Source of the DNA: Neisseria wadsworthii 9715
GTDB lineage: Bacteria; Pseudomonadota; Gammaproteobacteria; Burkholderiales; Neisseriaceae
DNA length: 64,000 bases
Assembly (NCBI RefSeq): GCF_000227765.1
Contig: NZ_JH165159.1
Location: 201,960-265,959 of the forward strand
Direction of reading: 5' to 3'
Under the pieces are notes generated by a model. That model was not told the DNA's origin. It saw only the letters and a program-made list of their open reading frames with translations, and did no database searches. Each line of letters opens with the position of its first letter. Position 1 is the first letter of the stretch. Of the stretch, positions 18,736-28,600 are shown piece by piece. The position numbers and the translations under genes were made by a program.

Positions 18736-19320
18736 ATGATTGGCAGACTTACGGGAAAATTGGTTGAAAAGCAGCCGCCGCAGGTTGTGATTGATGTGAA
18801 CGGCGTGGGCTATGAAGTGGATGTGTCGATGCAGACTTTTTACGCGCTGCCCGCGCTCAATGAAACCGTGCAGCTCTATACCCAGCTTGTGGTACGCGAA
18901 GATGCGCATTTGCTGTTTGGTTTTGTTTCGGCCGCCGAACGCGCTACGTTCCGCCAGCTGGTTAAAGTGAGCGGCATCGGCGCCAAAACCGCTTTGGGTA
19001 TTTTGTCGGCCATGACTTCGGACGAGCTGGCGCAGGCCGTGGCGCAGGAAGATGTGAAACGGCTTTCTTCCGCGCCCGGCATCGGCAAAAAAACCGCGGA
19101 GCGTATGATTTTGGAGCTGCGCGGCAAGCTGGTGGCTGATGGTGCGGGCGCAGGCCTGTCTGAAAGCATTCCTGTGGCCGATGAAACCGATGATGTGGTG
19201 AACACGCTGTTGGCGTTGGGCTATAACGAGCGCGAAGCCAAGGCCGCAGTGAAGGGTATTCCGGCCGGCACAGATGTGAGCGAAGGCGTACGGTTGGCAT
19301 TGAAGAATTTGTTGAAATAG
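18736..19320 (+). CDS. ruvA: Holliday junction branch migration subunit RuvA
   Basis: A 194-residue protein with an N-terminal OB-fold ([23 protein letters not shown] start), two helix-hairpin-helix motifs ([26 protein letters not shown]) and a C-terminal RuvB-binding domain ending in a typical [10 protein letters not shown]. RuvA tetramers bind Holliday junctions and direct RuvB. ruvC lies separately at 57 kb and ruvB is not in the window. A coding uptake sequence at 19153-19164 is read as GLSES, in the flexible linker. Confidence 0.96.
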   Translation: MIGRLTGKLVEKQPPQVVIDVNGVGYEVDVSMQTFYALPALNETVQLYTQLVVREDAHLLFGFVSAAERATFRQLVKVSGIGAKTALGILSAMTSDELAQAVAQEDVKRLSSAPGIGKKTAERMILELRGKLVADGAGAGLSESIPVADETDDVVNTLLALGYNEREAKAAVKGIPAGTDVSEGVRLALKNLLK

Positions 19321-19339
19321 CCGGATTAAACAAATAAAG

Positions 19340-19864
19340 ATGACTTACATCGAATATGAATCCAAGCATGATCCATTAGATAACCGGCGCCTTGCACGCA
19401 GCCGTTTCGCAGCATATTGTCTGCCGGCTGCTTTGGCGGCGCTGCTGTTGAACAGGTTTGTTCCGTGGTTTCTTGATGTGTTCGGTTCGGTCGGCTCCAA
19501 TCAAACCCATTTGGGTAAGGCGGGCGTCGCTTTTGCCTTTTTTTCCTGCGTTTTGATTTATTATCAAAATAAACAATTGGATAAGCGCTGTAATGATGCG
19601 GGCAGGGGTTGGACGGTATGCAGGAGGGTGTATCAGTTGGGTATGGGCTCGGCAGTGCTGTCTGCGGTCATCCCGCTGTTGATGCCGTTTGCGCTGCTGG
19701 CTATGCTGGTCCAGTTTGTTTACGGGTTGGCCTTGCCGGCAAATTCGGAACCCAACTTGAGCGGCTACCCCAACAAACCTGCCGATACGCCGGTGTTGCT
19801 TGCAGCGGCTGCCGCCGTATCGATTTATGTGTTTATACTGCTTGGGTTTCTGTATTATTTGTAA
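19340..19864 (+). CDS. Predicted inner-membrane protein, unrecognised (weakly DUF805-like)
   Basis: A 174-residue protein with about four predicted membrane segments (around residues 25-47, 58-75, 95-125, 150-172). The pattern KRCNDAGRGWTVCRRVYQLG between the second and third segments recalls the RRxHDxGxSGW motif of DUF805 proteins, but the match is weak. It lies 19 bases after ruvA, so it may be co-transcribed. Function is unknown; that it is a gene rests on length, continuity and hydrophobic pattern. Confidence 0.6.
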   Translation: MTYIEYESKHDPLDNRRLARSRFAAYCLPAALAALLLNRFVPWFLDVFGSVGSNQTHLGKAGVAFAFFSCVLIYYQNKQLDKRCNDAGRGWTVCRRVYQLGMGSAVLSAVIPLLMPFALLAMLVQFVYGLALPANSEPNLSGYPNKPADTPVLLAAAAAVSIYVFILLGFLYYL

Positions 19865-19876
19865 AGAGATGAATTT

Positions 19877-19910
19877 TTCAGACAGGCATTTCCCTTACGG
19901 CCTGTCTTAA
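19877..19910. repeat. DUS with decayed partner
   Basis: A complete reverse copy (19877-19889) followed by CGGCCTGTCTTAA, a decayed forward copy. The hairpin is imperfect and ends five bases before the ABC transporter start. Confidence 0.6.
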
Positions 19911-19914
19911 ATGG

Positions 19915-21768
19915 ATGAAATGGATGATTAAGCGTTTTTTTAACTGGTTCGAATCCCGTATCGACCCCTATCCCGACGCGCCGCCGAAAACGCCCGAAAA
20001 AGGCTTGTGGCGGTTCTTGTGGAGCAGCATGGAAGGCATGCGCGGTTGGATTGCGGTGTTGACGGTGTTGACTGCCGGCATCGGCATTATGGAAGCCTTG
20101 CTGTTTCAGTTTATGGGCAAAGTGGTCGACTGGCTGGGCCAATATACACCGCAAACTTTGTGGGCGGAGAAGGGCTGGGCTTTGTCCGGCATGGCTGCGT
20201 TGATGGCGTTTGCCGTGCTGTGGCATTTCGTTGCATCAAACGTGCGCCTGCAAACGCTGCAAGGCGTGTTTCCGATGCGGTTGCGTTGGAATTTCCACCG
20301 TCTGATGCTGGGGCAGAGCCTCGGTTTTTATCAAGACGAATTTGCCGGGCGCGTTTCGGCCAAAGTGATGCAAACCGCGCTAGCGGTGCGCGATACAGTG
20401 ATGACGCTGGCCGATATGGTGGTGTATGTGCTGGTGTATTTCATCAGCTCGGGCGTGATTCTGGCGGCGTTTGACGGCTGGCTGCTGCTGCCGTTCGTGT
20501 GCTGGATTATCGCATTCGGCTCCGTGATGCGCGTACTGATTCCCAAGCTGGCAAAAACGGCGAAGCGTCAGGCGGATGCGCGTTCGCTGATGACCGGCCG
20601 TATTACCGATGCTTATTCCAACATTACGACGGTTAAGCTGTTTTCGCATGGTGCGCGCGAGGCGCGTTATGCCAAGCAATCCATGCAGGAATTTATGGTT
20701 ACCGTGCATGCGCAAATGCGTTTGGCTACCACTTTATATACCTGTAATTTTATCGTGAACTCAGGGCTGACTTTATCCACCGCCGCATTGGGCATTTGGT
20801 TATGGCATAACGGCCAAGTCGGCGTCGGCGCGATTGCCACTGCTACGGCTATGGCTTTGCGCGTGAACGGTTTGTCGCAATACATCATGTGGGAATCCGC
20901 CCGCCTGTTTGAAAACATCGGCACGGTGAGCGACGGCATGGGTACGCTTTCCAAACAGCACACGATTGTCGATAAGCCCAATGCCCTGCCGCTGAAAGTG
21001 GCGCACGGCGACATCCGTTTCGAGCATGTCGATTTTTCTTACGAAGCAGGCAAACCGTTGCTCAACGGCTTTAACCTGCACATCAAACCCGGCGAAAAAG
21101 TCGGCTTGATCGGGCGTTCCGGTGCCGGCAAGTCCACCATCGTGAATTTACTGCTCAGATTTTATGAAGCGCAAAGCGGCAGCATCACCATCGACGGCCA
21201 AAACGTTACCGACATCACTCAAGAAAGCCTGCGCGCCCAAATCGGCTTGGTCACCCAAGATACCAGCCTGCTGCACCGTTCCGTGCGCGACAATATCATC
21301 TACGGCCGCCCCGATGCCACCGAAGAAGAAATGATGCAGGCCGCCCGCCGTGCCGAAGCCGCCGATTTCACTCCCAACCTTTCCGATGCCAAAGGCCGCA
21401 AAGGATACGATGCCCATGTGGGCGAGCGCGGGGTTAAACTTTCAGGCGGCCAGCGCCAGCGTATCGCCATCGCCCGCGTGATGCTGAAAGATGCGCCGAT
21501 TCTGCTGCTCGACGAAGCCACCAGCGCACTGGATTCTGAAGTGGAAGCGGCGATTCAGGAAAGCCTGGATAAAATGATGGAAAACAAAACCGTGATTGCC
21601 ATCGCCCACCGTTTATCCACCATTGCCGCCATGGATAGGTTAATCGTGCTCGACAAAGGCCGTATCGTTGAAGAGGGCAGCCATGCCGAACTGCTGGAGA
21701 AAAATGGTTTGTATGCCAAACTGTGGGCGCACCAGAGCGGCGGATTTCTGGCAAGGCATGCGGATTGA
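19915..21768 (+). CDS. ABC exporter, fused permease and ATPase
   Basis: A 617-residue half-transporter. Six membrane helices lie in residues 45-330, and the nucleotide-binding domain covers about 360-605, with Walker A GRSGAGKST, signature LSGGQRQRI, Walker B ILLLDEATSALD and the switch histidine in AIAHRLSTI. It resembles multidrug/lipid-type exporters; substrate unknown. There is no N-terminal C39 peptidase domain, so it is not a dedicated double-glycine bacteriocin exporter. Its ATG lies in an ATG-rich stretch, so the exact start is uncertain by a few codons. Confidence 0.92.
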   Translation: MKWMIKRFFNWFESRIDPYPDAPPKTPEKGLWRFLWSSMEGMRGWIAVLTVLTAGIGIMEALLFQFMGKVVDWLGQYTPQTLWAEKGWALSGMAALMAFAVLWHFVASNVRLQTLQGVFPMRLRWNFHRLMLGQSLGFYQDEFAGRVSAKVMQTALAVRDTVMTLADMVVYVLVYFISSGVILAAFDGWLLLPFVCWIIAFGSVMRVLIPKLAKTAKRQADARSLMTGRITDAYSNITTVKLFSHGAREARYAKQSMQEFMVTVHAQMRLATTLYTCNFIVNSGLTLSTAALGIWLWHNGQVGVGAIATATAMALRVNGLSQYIMWESARLFENIGTVSDGMGTLSKQHTIVDKPNALPLKVAHGDIRFEHVDFSYEAGKPLLNGFNLHIKPGEKVGLIGRSGAGKSTIVNLLLRFYEAQSGSITIDGQNVTDITQESLRAQIGLVTQDTSLLHRSVRDNIIYGRPDATEEEMMQAARRAEAADFTPNLSDAKGRKGYDAHVGERGVKLSGGQRQRIAIARVMLKDAPILLLDEATSALDSEVEAAIQESLDKMMENKTVIAIAHRLSTIAAMDRLIVLDKGRIVEEGSHAELLEKNGLYAKLWAHQSGGFLARHAD

Positions 21769-21826
21769 TCAGGTTCTTTTTTTAGGAATACTATATTGGC
21801 TTAACCACATGAACTAAATAGCCAAA

Positions 21827-21856
21827 ATGCCTGTCTGATTTGTTTCAGACAGGCAT
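21827..21856. terminator. DUS hairpin after the ABC exporter gene
   Basis: Forward copy with one mismatch (GAT instead of GAA at the end), perfect reverse copy, minimal loop and T-rich flank on the + strand. Separates the exporter from the PycTM locus. Confidence 0.75.
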
Positions 21857-21939
21857 TTTTATTGCCTAATTCGTTGCTAATTTTCCTGCGTTAAAATCAA
21901 AAGGCATACTGGGCATTTTGCTTGTATGGTGATTTTGTT

Positions 21940-22122
21940 TGAATGACTTGCTAGGAGGGAGATTTGCACAACCGGCATATTCATAAATAAGCGGCATTCG
22001 CCCGCATTTTTGCCTTGTATTCAGGCTTTCGTGTGGAAGAATCTGCTCAAAAATGTGTGCCGCTATATGATGCAGACCCTAGTTATCAATTTAAGCAAAT
22101 CAAATTTCTCAAACCAACTTAA
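21940..22122 (+). pseudogene. Possible decayed coding fragment upstream of the PycTM gene
   Basis: One frame reads protein-like sequence across stops: EGDLHNRHIHK, a TAA at 21988-21990, then 43 codons with ALYSGFRVEESAQKCVPLYD and a final TAA at 22120. Nothing reads through cleanly and no family is recognised. An AGGAGGGAG at 21953-21961 sits before a TTG that would give an eight-residue peptide. It could be a gene remnant, a leader peptide, or chance. The rest of the 408-base gap is AT-rich and should hold the promoter of the next gene. Confidence 0.25.
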
Positions 22123-22177
22123 CAGCACTTGCTTGAGATGGACTGAGTTTTCATATTTTAAGGAAAAATAAAAAAAA

Positions 22178-24019
22178 ATGATCTCAAAATCCAATGATAC
22201 ACAAAATAATACACAATCTGATAACCTACAGAATGACCCTTTAAAATCAGACATCCCTCCGGCCAGCCGGCCCCCACGACATACTGTTCCTTTATTGGTG
22301 CCGGAAATTGTATTGGACAATCTGCCGGACGAAGAAGCCGAAGCGGAGAAAGCGAGCCTTGCGGCCAAAGAAGCCGGATCGGCAACAGAAAAGAAAGTCA
22401 AGAAAAACAAAGGAAAAAATAAAGATAAAAATAAAGACGCTAAAAACTTAGAGCAAAAAGAGGAAATCGTTCCTATCGGTACGGCCAAAGGTGTGGAAAC
22501 CATGTTCCGTAACGCGTTTCGCACCGAAATGGAATTGCTGGCTTTGGCGGCGACCAAAGCCAATATCATGATTTCGCTCAACGGCTTTATCGTGTCGGCC
22601 TTAATGATTTCCGGCGCATTCGTTTTCGCTTCTTCGCCGGAATTTTTAGTGCCTGCAGGCATATTTATGTTTACCGCAGCCACATCGATTGTGTTTGCAT
22701 TGCTTTCCGCTTCGCCGGATAGGGCAGGCAAAATCCGTTCGATATTGAATTGGTTTTCCGATTGGCGTAAAGGCAGAGCAAAATTGCGGGATCTCAAATC
22801 AAGAGTGGTTCGTCCGGAAGGGCACTTTTTCGGCGAAACGCCCAATATCTTGATTTATGAAGACCGTGTGAAAATTTCTAAAGACCGCTATTGGCGCATG
22901 ATGCAGGATATCATGGCCGACCGCGAACAAGTCTATCATAAGATGAGCGACGAGCTTTATTGGCTCGGTTTGATGGCCAATAAGCAGTTTAAATACCTAA
23001 ATATGTCTTACGCCGCTTTCCGTTGGGGCCTACTGGCTTCAGTGCTTGCATTTATCGGCGTGAAAACTTTGCCGCAAGTCATTCCTGCGATGCAGCAAAA
23101 TAAGCAAGAAGCTGAATTAAAAAGCTTCGGCATTTATACATTTAAAGGCGTGTATGAACCTTCTGCCGTGCAGCAGCTTCCCGACGGCCGCTTGCTGATT
23201 ATGGAAGACGAAGCGACCCGTGCCGCCAGTATTTTATCTTTTGCGGCAGACGGAACCCTGTCTGAAGACGACGCTGCCGACACACGCCTTACCCGCGGCT
23301 TTAAACGCAAGCTGAGTGATCTTGAAGGCCTTACCCGCGATCCGGACGGCTACATTTACGCCATCACATCCCATGCGGTCAACAAAGAAGGCCAGCGCCG
23401 CCCCGACCGCGAACACCTGCTGCGCTTTAAAGTTCAAGGGCATGATGTGCGCGAGCTCAGCTATTTTGACAAGCTGACCGATACTTTGGAGAATTCCGAG
23501 CAGCTTAATGAGCTGTTCAAATCGAAAATCGGCACCACTTTGGATTTCAAAACCATCAATATCGAGGGCTTGGCTTTCGATCCGAACAAAAAGCAATTGT
23601 TGCTCGGCTTGCGCGATCCAGAGTTTAACGAGCGTTCCATCGTGCTTTATATCGACAACCCGAAAGCCGTGTTTGAAGAAAAAGCGGAACCGAATTTTCT
23701 TGATGCCGCTTTCTTGGATATTAAAGGCGGCGGTATCCGCTCGCTCAACTACGATCCTGTATTGAAAGCCTTTATCATGACCAACGAAGTAAAAGATGAT
23801 GACGGCAGTAAATATTCACAACTTTGGACATGGAGCGGCGACCCTAATGCGCCTGCCAAACCCATACCATTGCCCAACCTGCGCCACATGACCAACGTAG
23901 AGGCGATTGATTCCATCAAAGTCAACGGTCAGCCGCGCTTGATATTGATGAGTGATGAGGGCGATGCGACCAAGAAGCTTACTGCCAAATATATGCTGGT
24001 AGATTATAACGATTTGTAA
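22178..24019 (+). CDS. PycTM (Pycsar effector-like, DUF5706) membrane protein fused to a DUF3616-like propeller
   Basis: A 613-residue fusion. Residues 1-100 are a charged, Lys-rich cytoplasmic tail. Residues 105-300 match the Pycsar-effector TM module: METMFRN-type start of VETMFRNAFRTEMELLALAA, TKANIMISLNGFIVSALMIS, helices at about 131-151 and 157-177, a long charged segment (FFGETPNILIYEDRVKI), then YHKMSDELYWLGLMANKQFK and a third helix near 280-298. Residues 315-613 resemble DUF3616 (YEPSAVQQLPDGRLL, EGLAFDPNKKQLLLGLRDP, GGGIRSLNYD). Three helices would place the propeller in the periplasm. No cyclase gene is nearby. An A9 tract separates the ribosome site from the ATG. Confidence 0.75.
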   Translation: MISKSNDTQNNTQSDNLQNDPLKSDIPPASRPPRHTVPLLVPEIVLDNLPDEEAEAEKASLAAKEAGSATEKKVKKNKGKNKDKNKDAKNLEQKEEIVPIGTAKGVETMFRNAFRTEMELLALAATKANIMISLNGFIVSALMISGAFVFASSPEFLVPAGIFMFTAATSIVFALLSASPDRAGKIRSILNWFSDWRKGRAKLRDLKSRVVRPEGHFFGETPNILIYEDRVKISKDRYWRMMQDIMADREQVYHKMSDELYWLGLMANKQFKYLNMSYAAFRWGLLASVLAFIGVKTLPQVIPAMQQNKQEAELKSFGIYTFKGVYEPSAVQQLPDGRLLIMEDEATRAASILSFAADGTLSEDDAADTRLTRGFKRKLSDLEGLTRDPDGYIYAITSHAVNKEGQRRPDREHLLRFKVQGHDVRELSYFDKLTDTLENSEQLNELFKSKIGTTLDFKTINIEGLAFDPNKKQLLLGLRDPEFNERSIVLYIDNPKAVFEEKAEPNFLDAAFLDIKGGGIRSLNYDPVLKAFIMTNEVKDDDGSKYSQLWTWSGDPNAPAKPIPLPNLRHMTNVEAIDSIKVNGQPRLILMSDEGDATKKLTAKYMLVDYNDL

Positions 24020-24036
24020 TGACACCTCAGTGAGAA

Positions 24037-24068
24037 AATTCGGCAAGGCAAATGCCTTGCCGAATTTT
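24037..24068 (+). terminator. Strong hairpin between the two DUF3616 genes
   Basis: AATTCGGCAAGGC pairs perfectly with its inverse around a four-base loop and runs into TTTT. It is not made of uptake sequences, though a reverse DUS (24067-24079) follows at once. It should end or attenuate transcription from the PycTM gene. Confidence 0.75.
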
Positions 24069-24131
24069 CAGACAGGCATTGTGACCAACACAATGCACAT
24101 GCATCACATTGATTTAAAGAAAGGAGTGCAC

Positions 24132-25130
24132 ATGCCCTCTAAACGTAAAATATTTTATTGGGGTATGCCCGCTACCGTGATTGCCATCGGCGCATTATCT
24201 TGGGCGGTTGCTAAATCTGTTTCGCCCGAAAAAATTGTCAGCCATAAATTGGCGGGCACTTACGAACCTTCCGCCGTACAGCAATTGCCTGATGGCAGAT
24301 TATTGGTTGCGGAAGATGAAGCAGTGCGCGCGCTGAGTCTGCTTACTGTGAATGCGGATGGTACACTTCAGGAGAATCAAGCCGCAGATAGCGAATTGAT
24401 GAATAGCTTAAAGGTCAAGCTGGATGACTTGGAAGCTTTGGCGGCTGATGATAAAGGCTATATTTATGCCGCAACTTCTTTTTCTTCCACCAAGAAGAAC
24501 AGCCGCGAACCTGATCGTGAGCGGTTCGTACGTTTCAAAATCCAAGGCAATCGGATTCAAGACTTAAAAGAAGCCGTTAACCTGAAAGAAGCCTTGCTCA
24601 AAGCATCTGAAGTGCAGAAAACCATTCAAAGCAAAACCGGTAAACCGGTTGATTTCCACGATTTGAATTTGGAAGGCTTGGCATACGATACGAAAAACAA
24701 CCGGCTTATGCTCGGTATTCGGGAACCTATGGCAGGAAAGCTTGCTATGGTGATTCCCATCAACAATCCGAACGAATTATTTGAAAATAAAGCAGCTCCC
24801 CGTTTCGGCGAAGTATTGCTGCTTGACTTGGAAGGCGGCGGTATCCGCTCGCTTGAGTATATGGCCGAAACCGACAGCTATCTGATAGCCAATGAATTGG
24901 CAAATGAACAAGGCAAATTTCGTTCCTATTTATGGAGATGGGCTGGAAAGCCTCAATCTCAGCTTCAAAAACTGGTGTTGAATACAGATGAAAAATGGAA
25001 AAATGCAGAAGCTGTTAATGTGATTAAGGCTGATGATAAACAATATTTGCTTGTTATGTCGGATGATGGTAAGGCCAAAAAGAATAAACCTTCAAGCTAT
25101 ATATTAATAAATTATAAAAATATAAATTAA
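24132..25130 (+). CDS. Exported DUF3616-like propeller protein, paralogue of the preceding C-terminal domain
   Basis: A 332-residue protein with an N-terminal signal anchor (basic MPSKRK, hydrophobic to about residue 27) and then one domain matching the last 300 residues of the preceding protein: YEPSAVQQLPDGRLLVAEDE, DLNLEGLAYDTKNNRLMLGI and LDLEGGGIRSLEY. It lacks the PycTM module. The start MPSKRKIFYW has a clear AAGGAG six bases upstream. No lipobox is seen. It probably sits in the periplasm attached to the inner membrane. Function is unknown; duplication of the neighbour's domain is evident. Confidence 0.75.
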   Translation: MPSKRKIFYWGMPATVIAIGALSWAVAKSVSPEKIVSHKLAGTYEPSAVQQLPDGRLLVAEDEAVRALSLLTVNADGTLQENQAADSELMNSLKVKLDDLEALAADDKGYIYAATSFSSTKKNSREPDRERFVRFKIQGNRIQDLKEAVNLKEALLKASEVQKTIQSKTGKPVDFHDLNLEGLAYDTKNNRLMLGIREPMAGKLAMVIPINNPNELFENKAAPRFGEVLLLDLEGGGIRSLEYMAETDSYLIANELANEQGKFRSYLWRWAGKPQSQLQKLVLNTDEKWKNAEAVNVIKADDKQYLLVMSDDGKAKKNKPSSYILINYKNIN

Positions 25131-25167
25131 TAAATAATATTTTAAGTAACTATATTTATCTCTCAAC

Positions 25168-25203
25168 AAAATGCCTGTCTGAAATATTCAGACAGGCATT
25201 TTG
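25168..25203. terminator. DUS hairpin after the second DUF3616 gene
   Basis: Complete inverted uptake sequences with a three-base loop, flanked by AAAA and TTTT. Confidence 0.8.
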
Positions 25204-25616
25204 TTTTGTAAAGGTATTCGATTATACGGCTGTTTTATTTGCTGAGCGGCTGATTTTATAAGTTGAAATAATTTACTGTAAATAAAAATAAGAATTTGGC
25301 ATAGTTATTGCTTGATTTTAGGTTGAGGTATTGAATTTTATACGGGCTAATGAAATTCGGCAGAGAAGAAATTTTTATTGTGGTCGTATTTTCCGATAAA
25401 CGGTAAGGATTTGCCCAGAGTTCAATATGACAAAATGTAAAAAGCAAATTCAGTTTTTGAGGTGAATAACCGATATGCTTTTTTGTTACTGAGTGACGTA
25501 AATTGGCAGTTTGTAACGTAGATAGTAATTTTAATATAAATATTATTAATAATTACTATTTTATATTTTTTAATCAATAAGCAAATTATTTATCTAATTA
25601 AAGAGAGTTAACAACC
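25204..25616. other. AT-rich upstream region of the giant adhesin gene
   Basis: This non-coding stretch is strongly AT-rich, most of all at 25520-25600. No supported ORF, riboswitch, or tandem repeat of the kind that phase-varies nadA was seen. AAAGAGAG at about 25600 is the likely ribosome site. The promoter must lie here, but no convincing -35/-10 pair was picked out. Confidence 0.5.
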
Positions 25617-28600
25617 ATGAATAAAAATTACCGCACAATATGGAACGACGCCTTAGGAGCTTGGGTGGCTGTTTCGGAAATAGAGAAGGCAAAAGGGAAA
25701 CCTGCGGGGAGTCGTATGGAGTGCGTTTCTTGCGGCCAAAGCCAAAAAGGAAAATGGAAATTTACCCTGTCTATGATAGCAGTCGTGATTGGCATGACGT
25801 TCGGCTTTTCTGGAAGCGCAAATGCAGCTTTTGTGAATGTGCAATGTAAATACGATACTGCGGATCCGGAAAGTAAAAATTTAATATGTGGTAATGATGC
25901 TGTTGCCAATGCTAATCAGAGCGTGGCAGTTGGCACGAAGGCTGCTGCTAGAGGTAAACAGGCCGTGGCAGTTGGAGCAGATACTTCTGCTGCAGGGAAC
26001 TCTTCAGTTGCTATCGGTGGTGATGATTTGGATGCCGTTGCCACCAATTCTGCAATTCCTAATATTCGTCAGTCTCATAATGACAATACTTATAACAATA
26101 CTGCTGCTGCCGTGAAATACCATGAATTGACGGGCGATTACTTAGTGCCGTTTTCTCGACCTGGAAATGGAGTCGGTTATCGCTATAGCGCCACAACTGC
26201 TGGAAACGGTGGGGTTGCGATTGGCGTATCAGCAGTTGCTAGAGATTTATCTACGGCTTTTGGTACAAGGGCGGTTGCCAGTGGAGATGTTTCATTGGCG
26301 CTGGGCGTTGGCTCAAAGGCAACAAAAGATAACGCAGTAGCTATTGGCGCCGGCTCTAGTACCGAAACTAATGCGGCTGCACCGCAAAGTGTCACTATTA
26401 ATGACGTAACCTTTAATTTCAGGGGCGGCGCAAATCTGAAAGCGGGTGACCAAGTTTCATTCGGTTCCGATGGTTTTGAGCGTCAACTCAAACATGTGGC
26501 TCCAGGTCAAATAACTCAAGACAGTACCGACGGTGTAAACGGCAGCCAGCTTTATTCGGTTGCCGAGGAATTAACCCGCGTGCGTGGTAATGTGAATACC
26601 CTGCAAGATGAGAAAATCCATTTTTACAGCGTAAAAGATACGACATCAACCGTAGCTGCAAAAGCAGGAAACTACAATAACGATGGCGCAACGGGCAATA
26701 ACGCCCTTGCGGCAGGTGTTGGTGTGTCTGCAAGCGGCGCAAATTCGTTGGCAGTAGGTAAGGCTGCACAAACAACGGCTACCAGCTCTGTTGCCATCGG
26801 CGACAGTAGTCAAGCAACAAACAGCAATACTATTGCAATGGGTACGGGTGCTGCGGCTAGTGCTAAAGATAGTATTGCATTAGGTACGGGCGTAGTTGCT
26901 ACTGGTGATGTAGGGTCTGTGGCAATTGGTAATACAGCCCAAGCCACTCACAGTAACTCTATTGCTATTGGTACTGCCCGTGCGACTGAATCAAGTGCCG
27001 TAGCCATTGGTAATGAAGCTAATGCGGCTAAGAAAGATGGAGTGGCGTTGGGTTACAGAACCTCAGCTACAGAAGCGAGCGGTGTTGCGGTCGGTTCCAA
27101 TGCCACTTCTACGATTGCCCAAGCGGTAGCCATCGGTTATCAAGCCAATTCGGCAGGTTATCAAGCTATGGCATTGGGCTCTGCCGCGCATGCTGAAAAA
27201 GGTGGTGCGGTTGCCCTTGGTCGTAGCACCAAAGCCCGTGGAGGAAACTCTCTTGCTTTGGGCCATGAGGCACAAACAGGTATTGAAGGCTCTACCGTAG
27301 CTACGGATGGATCTGCTGCAATTGCTATTGGCAGCCAAGCTAAGGCACAAAAAACTGATTCAGTAGCAATGGGTACGTCTGCCCTTTCATCTGCATCCAA
27401 AGCAGTGGCTATCGGATCGGGATCAATAGCTGCGGGAAGTAACACATTTTCTTTGGGCGCTTCTGCGGGTTCTGAGGGCGTAGATGCTACCAATCCTAAT
27501 TTGACTAATATTTCGGCACGTACCAATGAGGGCAAAACCAGTTCCAATGGTTTGGTCAATATGGTTAATATCGGCTATCAAGCCGGTAAGAGCACGGTTA
27601 ACAATAATTATGGTGTGAATATCGGTTACGATGCAGGTGTGGGCTATAACAGTTATTACGGCGAAAGTATTTCGATTGGCCGGCAAGCGGGATCGCTTGA
27701 TAAAACTAATGCCGCAGTATTAAGCGCAATGGAAGCCGCATCTGTAACCAAAGGCGCTTCCCAAGATTCCCGGGTAATCATTACCGGTAATACGAATACC
27801 GCAATCTCCAGTCGCGCGGGTGTTAATGCGTTGGGGCATGATAACGTGGCGATTGGTAAAGATGCAGGCGGCTACAGCTCGGGAAATGCCAATGTGGCCA
27901 TTGGCCGCAATGCGGGCCGGGAGCAACGCAAAAATCCGGCAGGCGCGTATGAGGATGGAGCTGTTGCCGGTGTATTTAGTAATAAAACTAATACCACTTC
28001 CATCGGCGAATGGGCGCACGCAAATGCCAATCATGCAATTGCCGTGGGTACGCGGGCAAAAGTCGAAGAAGGTAAAACCAATGCCGTTGCCATTGGTTAT
28101 GAATCTAAAGCGTTGCATAACGATGCCGTAGCTCTGGGTAGCCGTTCGGAAACCGCTGATGTGGTTACCACGCCAACAGCGACGGTAGTAGGTTTTACTT
28201 ACGGCAGTTTTGCAGGTTCAGATCCAAGAGCAGTTACATCTACCGTGAGCGTGGGTAAAAGGGGTGGAGAAAGAACCGTTACCAATGTCGCGGCAGGCCG
28301 CATTACTGCGGATAGCACGGATGCAGTCAACGGCAGCCAGCTTTTCAGGGCGATTGAAAAAACACAACATCATTATTTTAGTGTTCAAAACAATAACCAG
28401 CTAGGTACCAACTATTTAAATGAAGGCGCAACGGGTACCAACTCAATGGCGATCGGCAAAAGCGCTGTTTCTAACGTGGAAGACGGCGTGGCTTTGGGCT
28501 ATGGGGCGGTCTCTGGCAATGATGTGGTTACGAATACCGCCGACAATGTTCCTGATGCTTATATCGGTTCGGTAGCGATCGGCCGCAATGCGCATACTTC

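Noticed and set aside
19915..21768. ABC exporter as dedicated transporter of the bacteriocin-like peptide
   Set aside because: No N-terminal C39 peptidase domain and 25 kb distant.
22063..22845. 260-codon minus-strand frame across the start of the PycTM fusion gene
   Set aside because: Overlaps a conserved domain on the other strand and reads Ser/Leu-rich without motifs.
25256..25447. 63-codon minus-strand frame upstream of the adhesin
   Set aside because: AT-driven composition, no ribosome site or family; probably chance.
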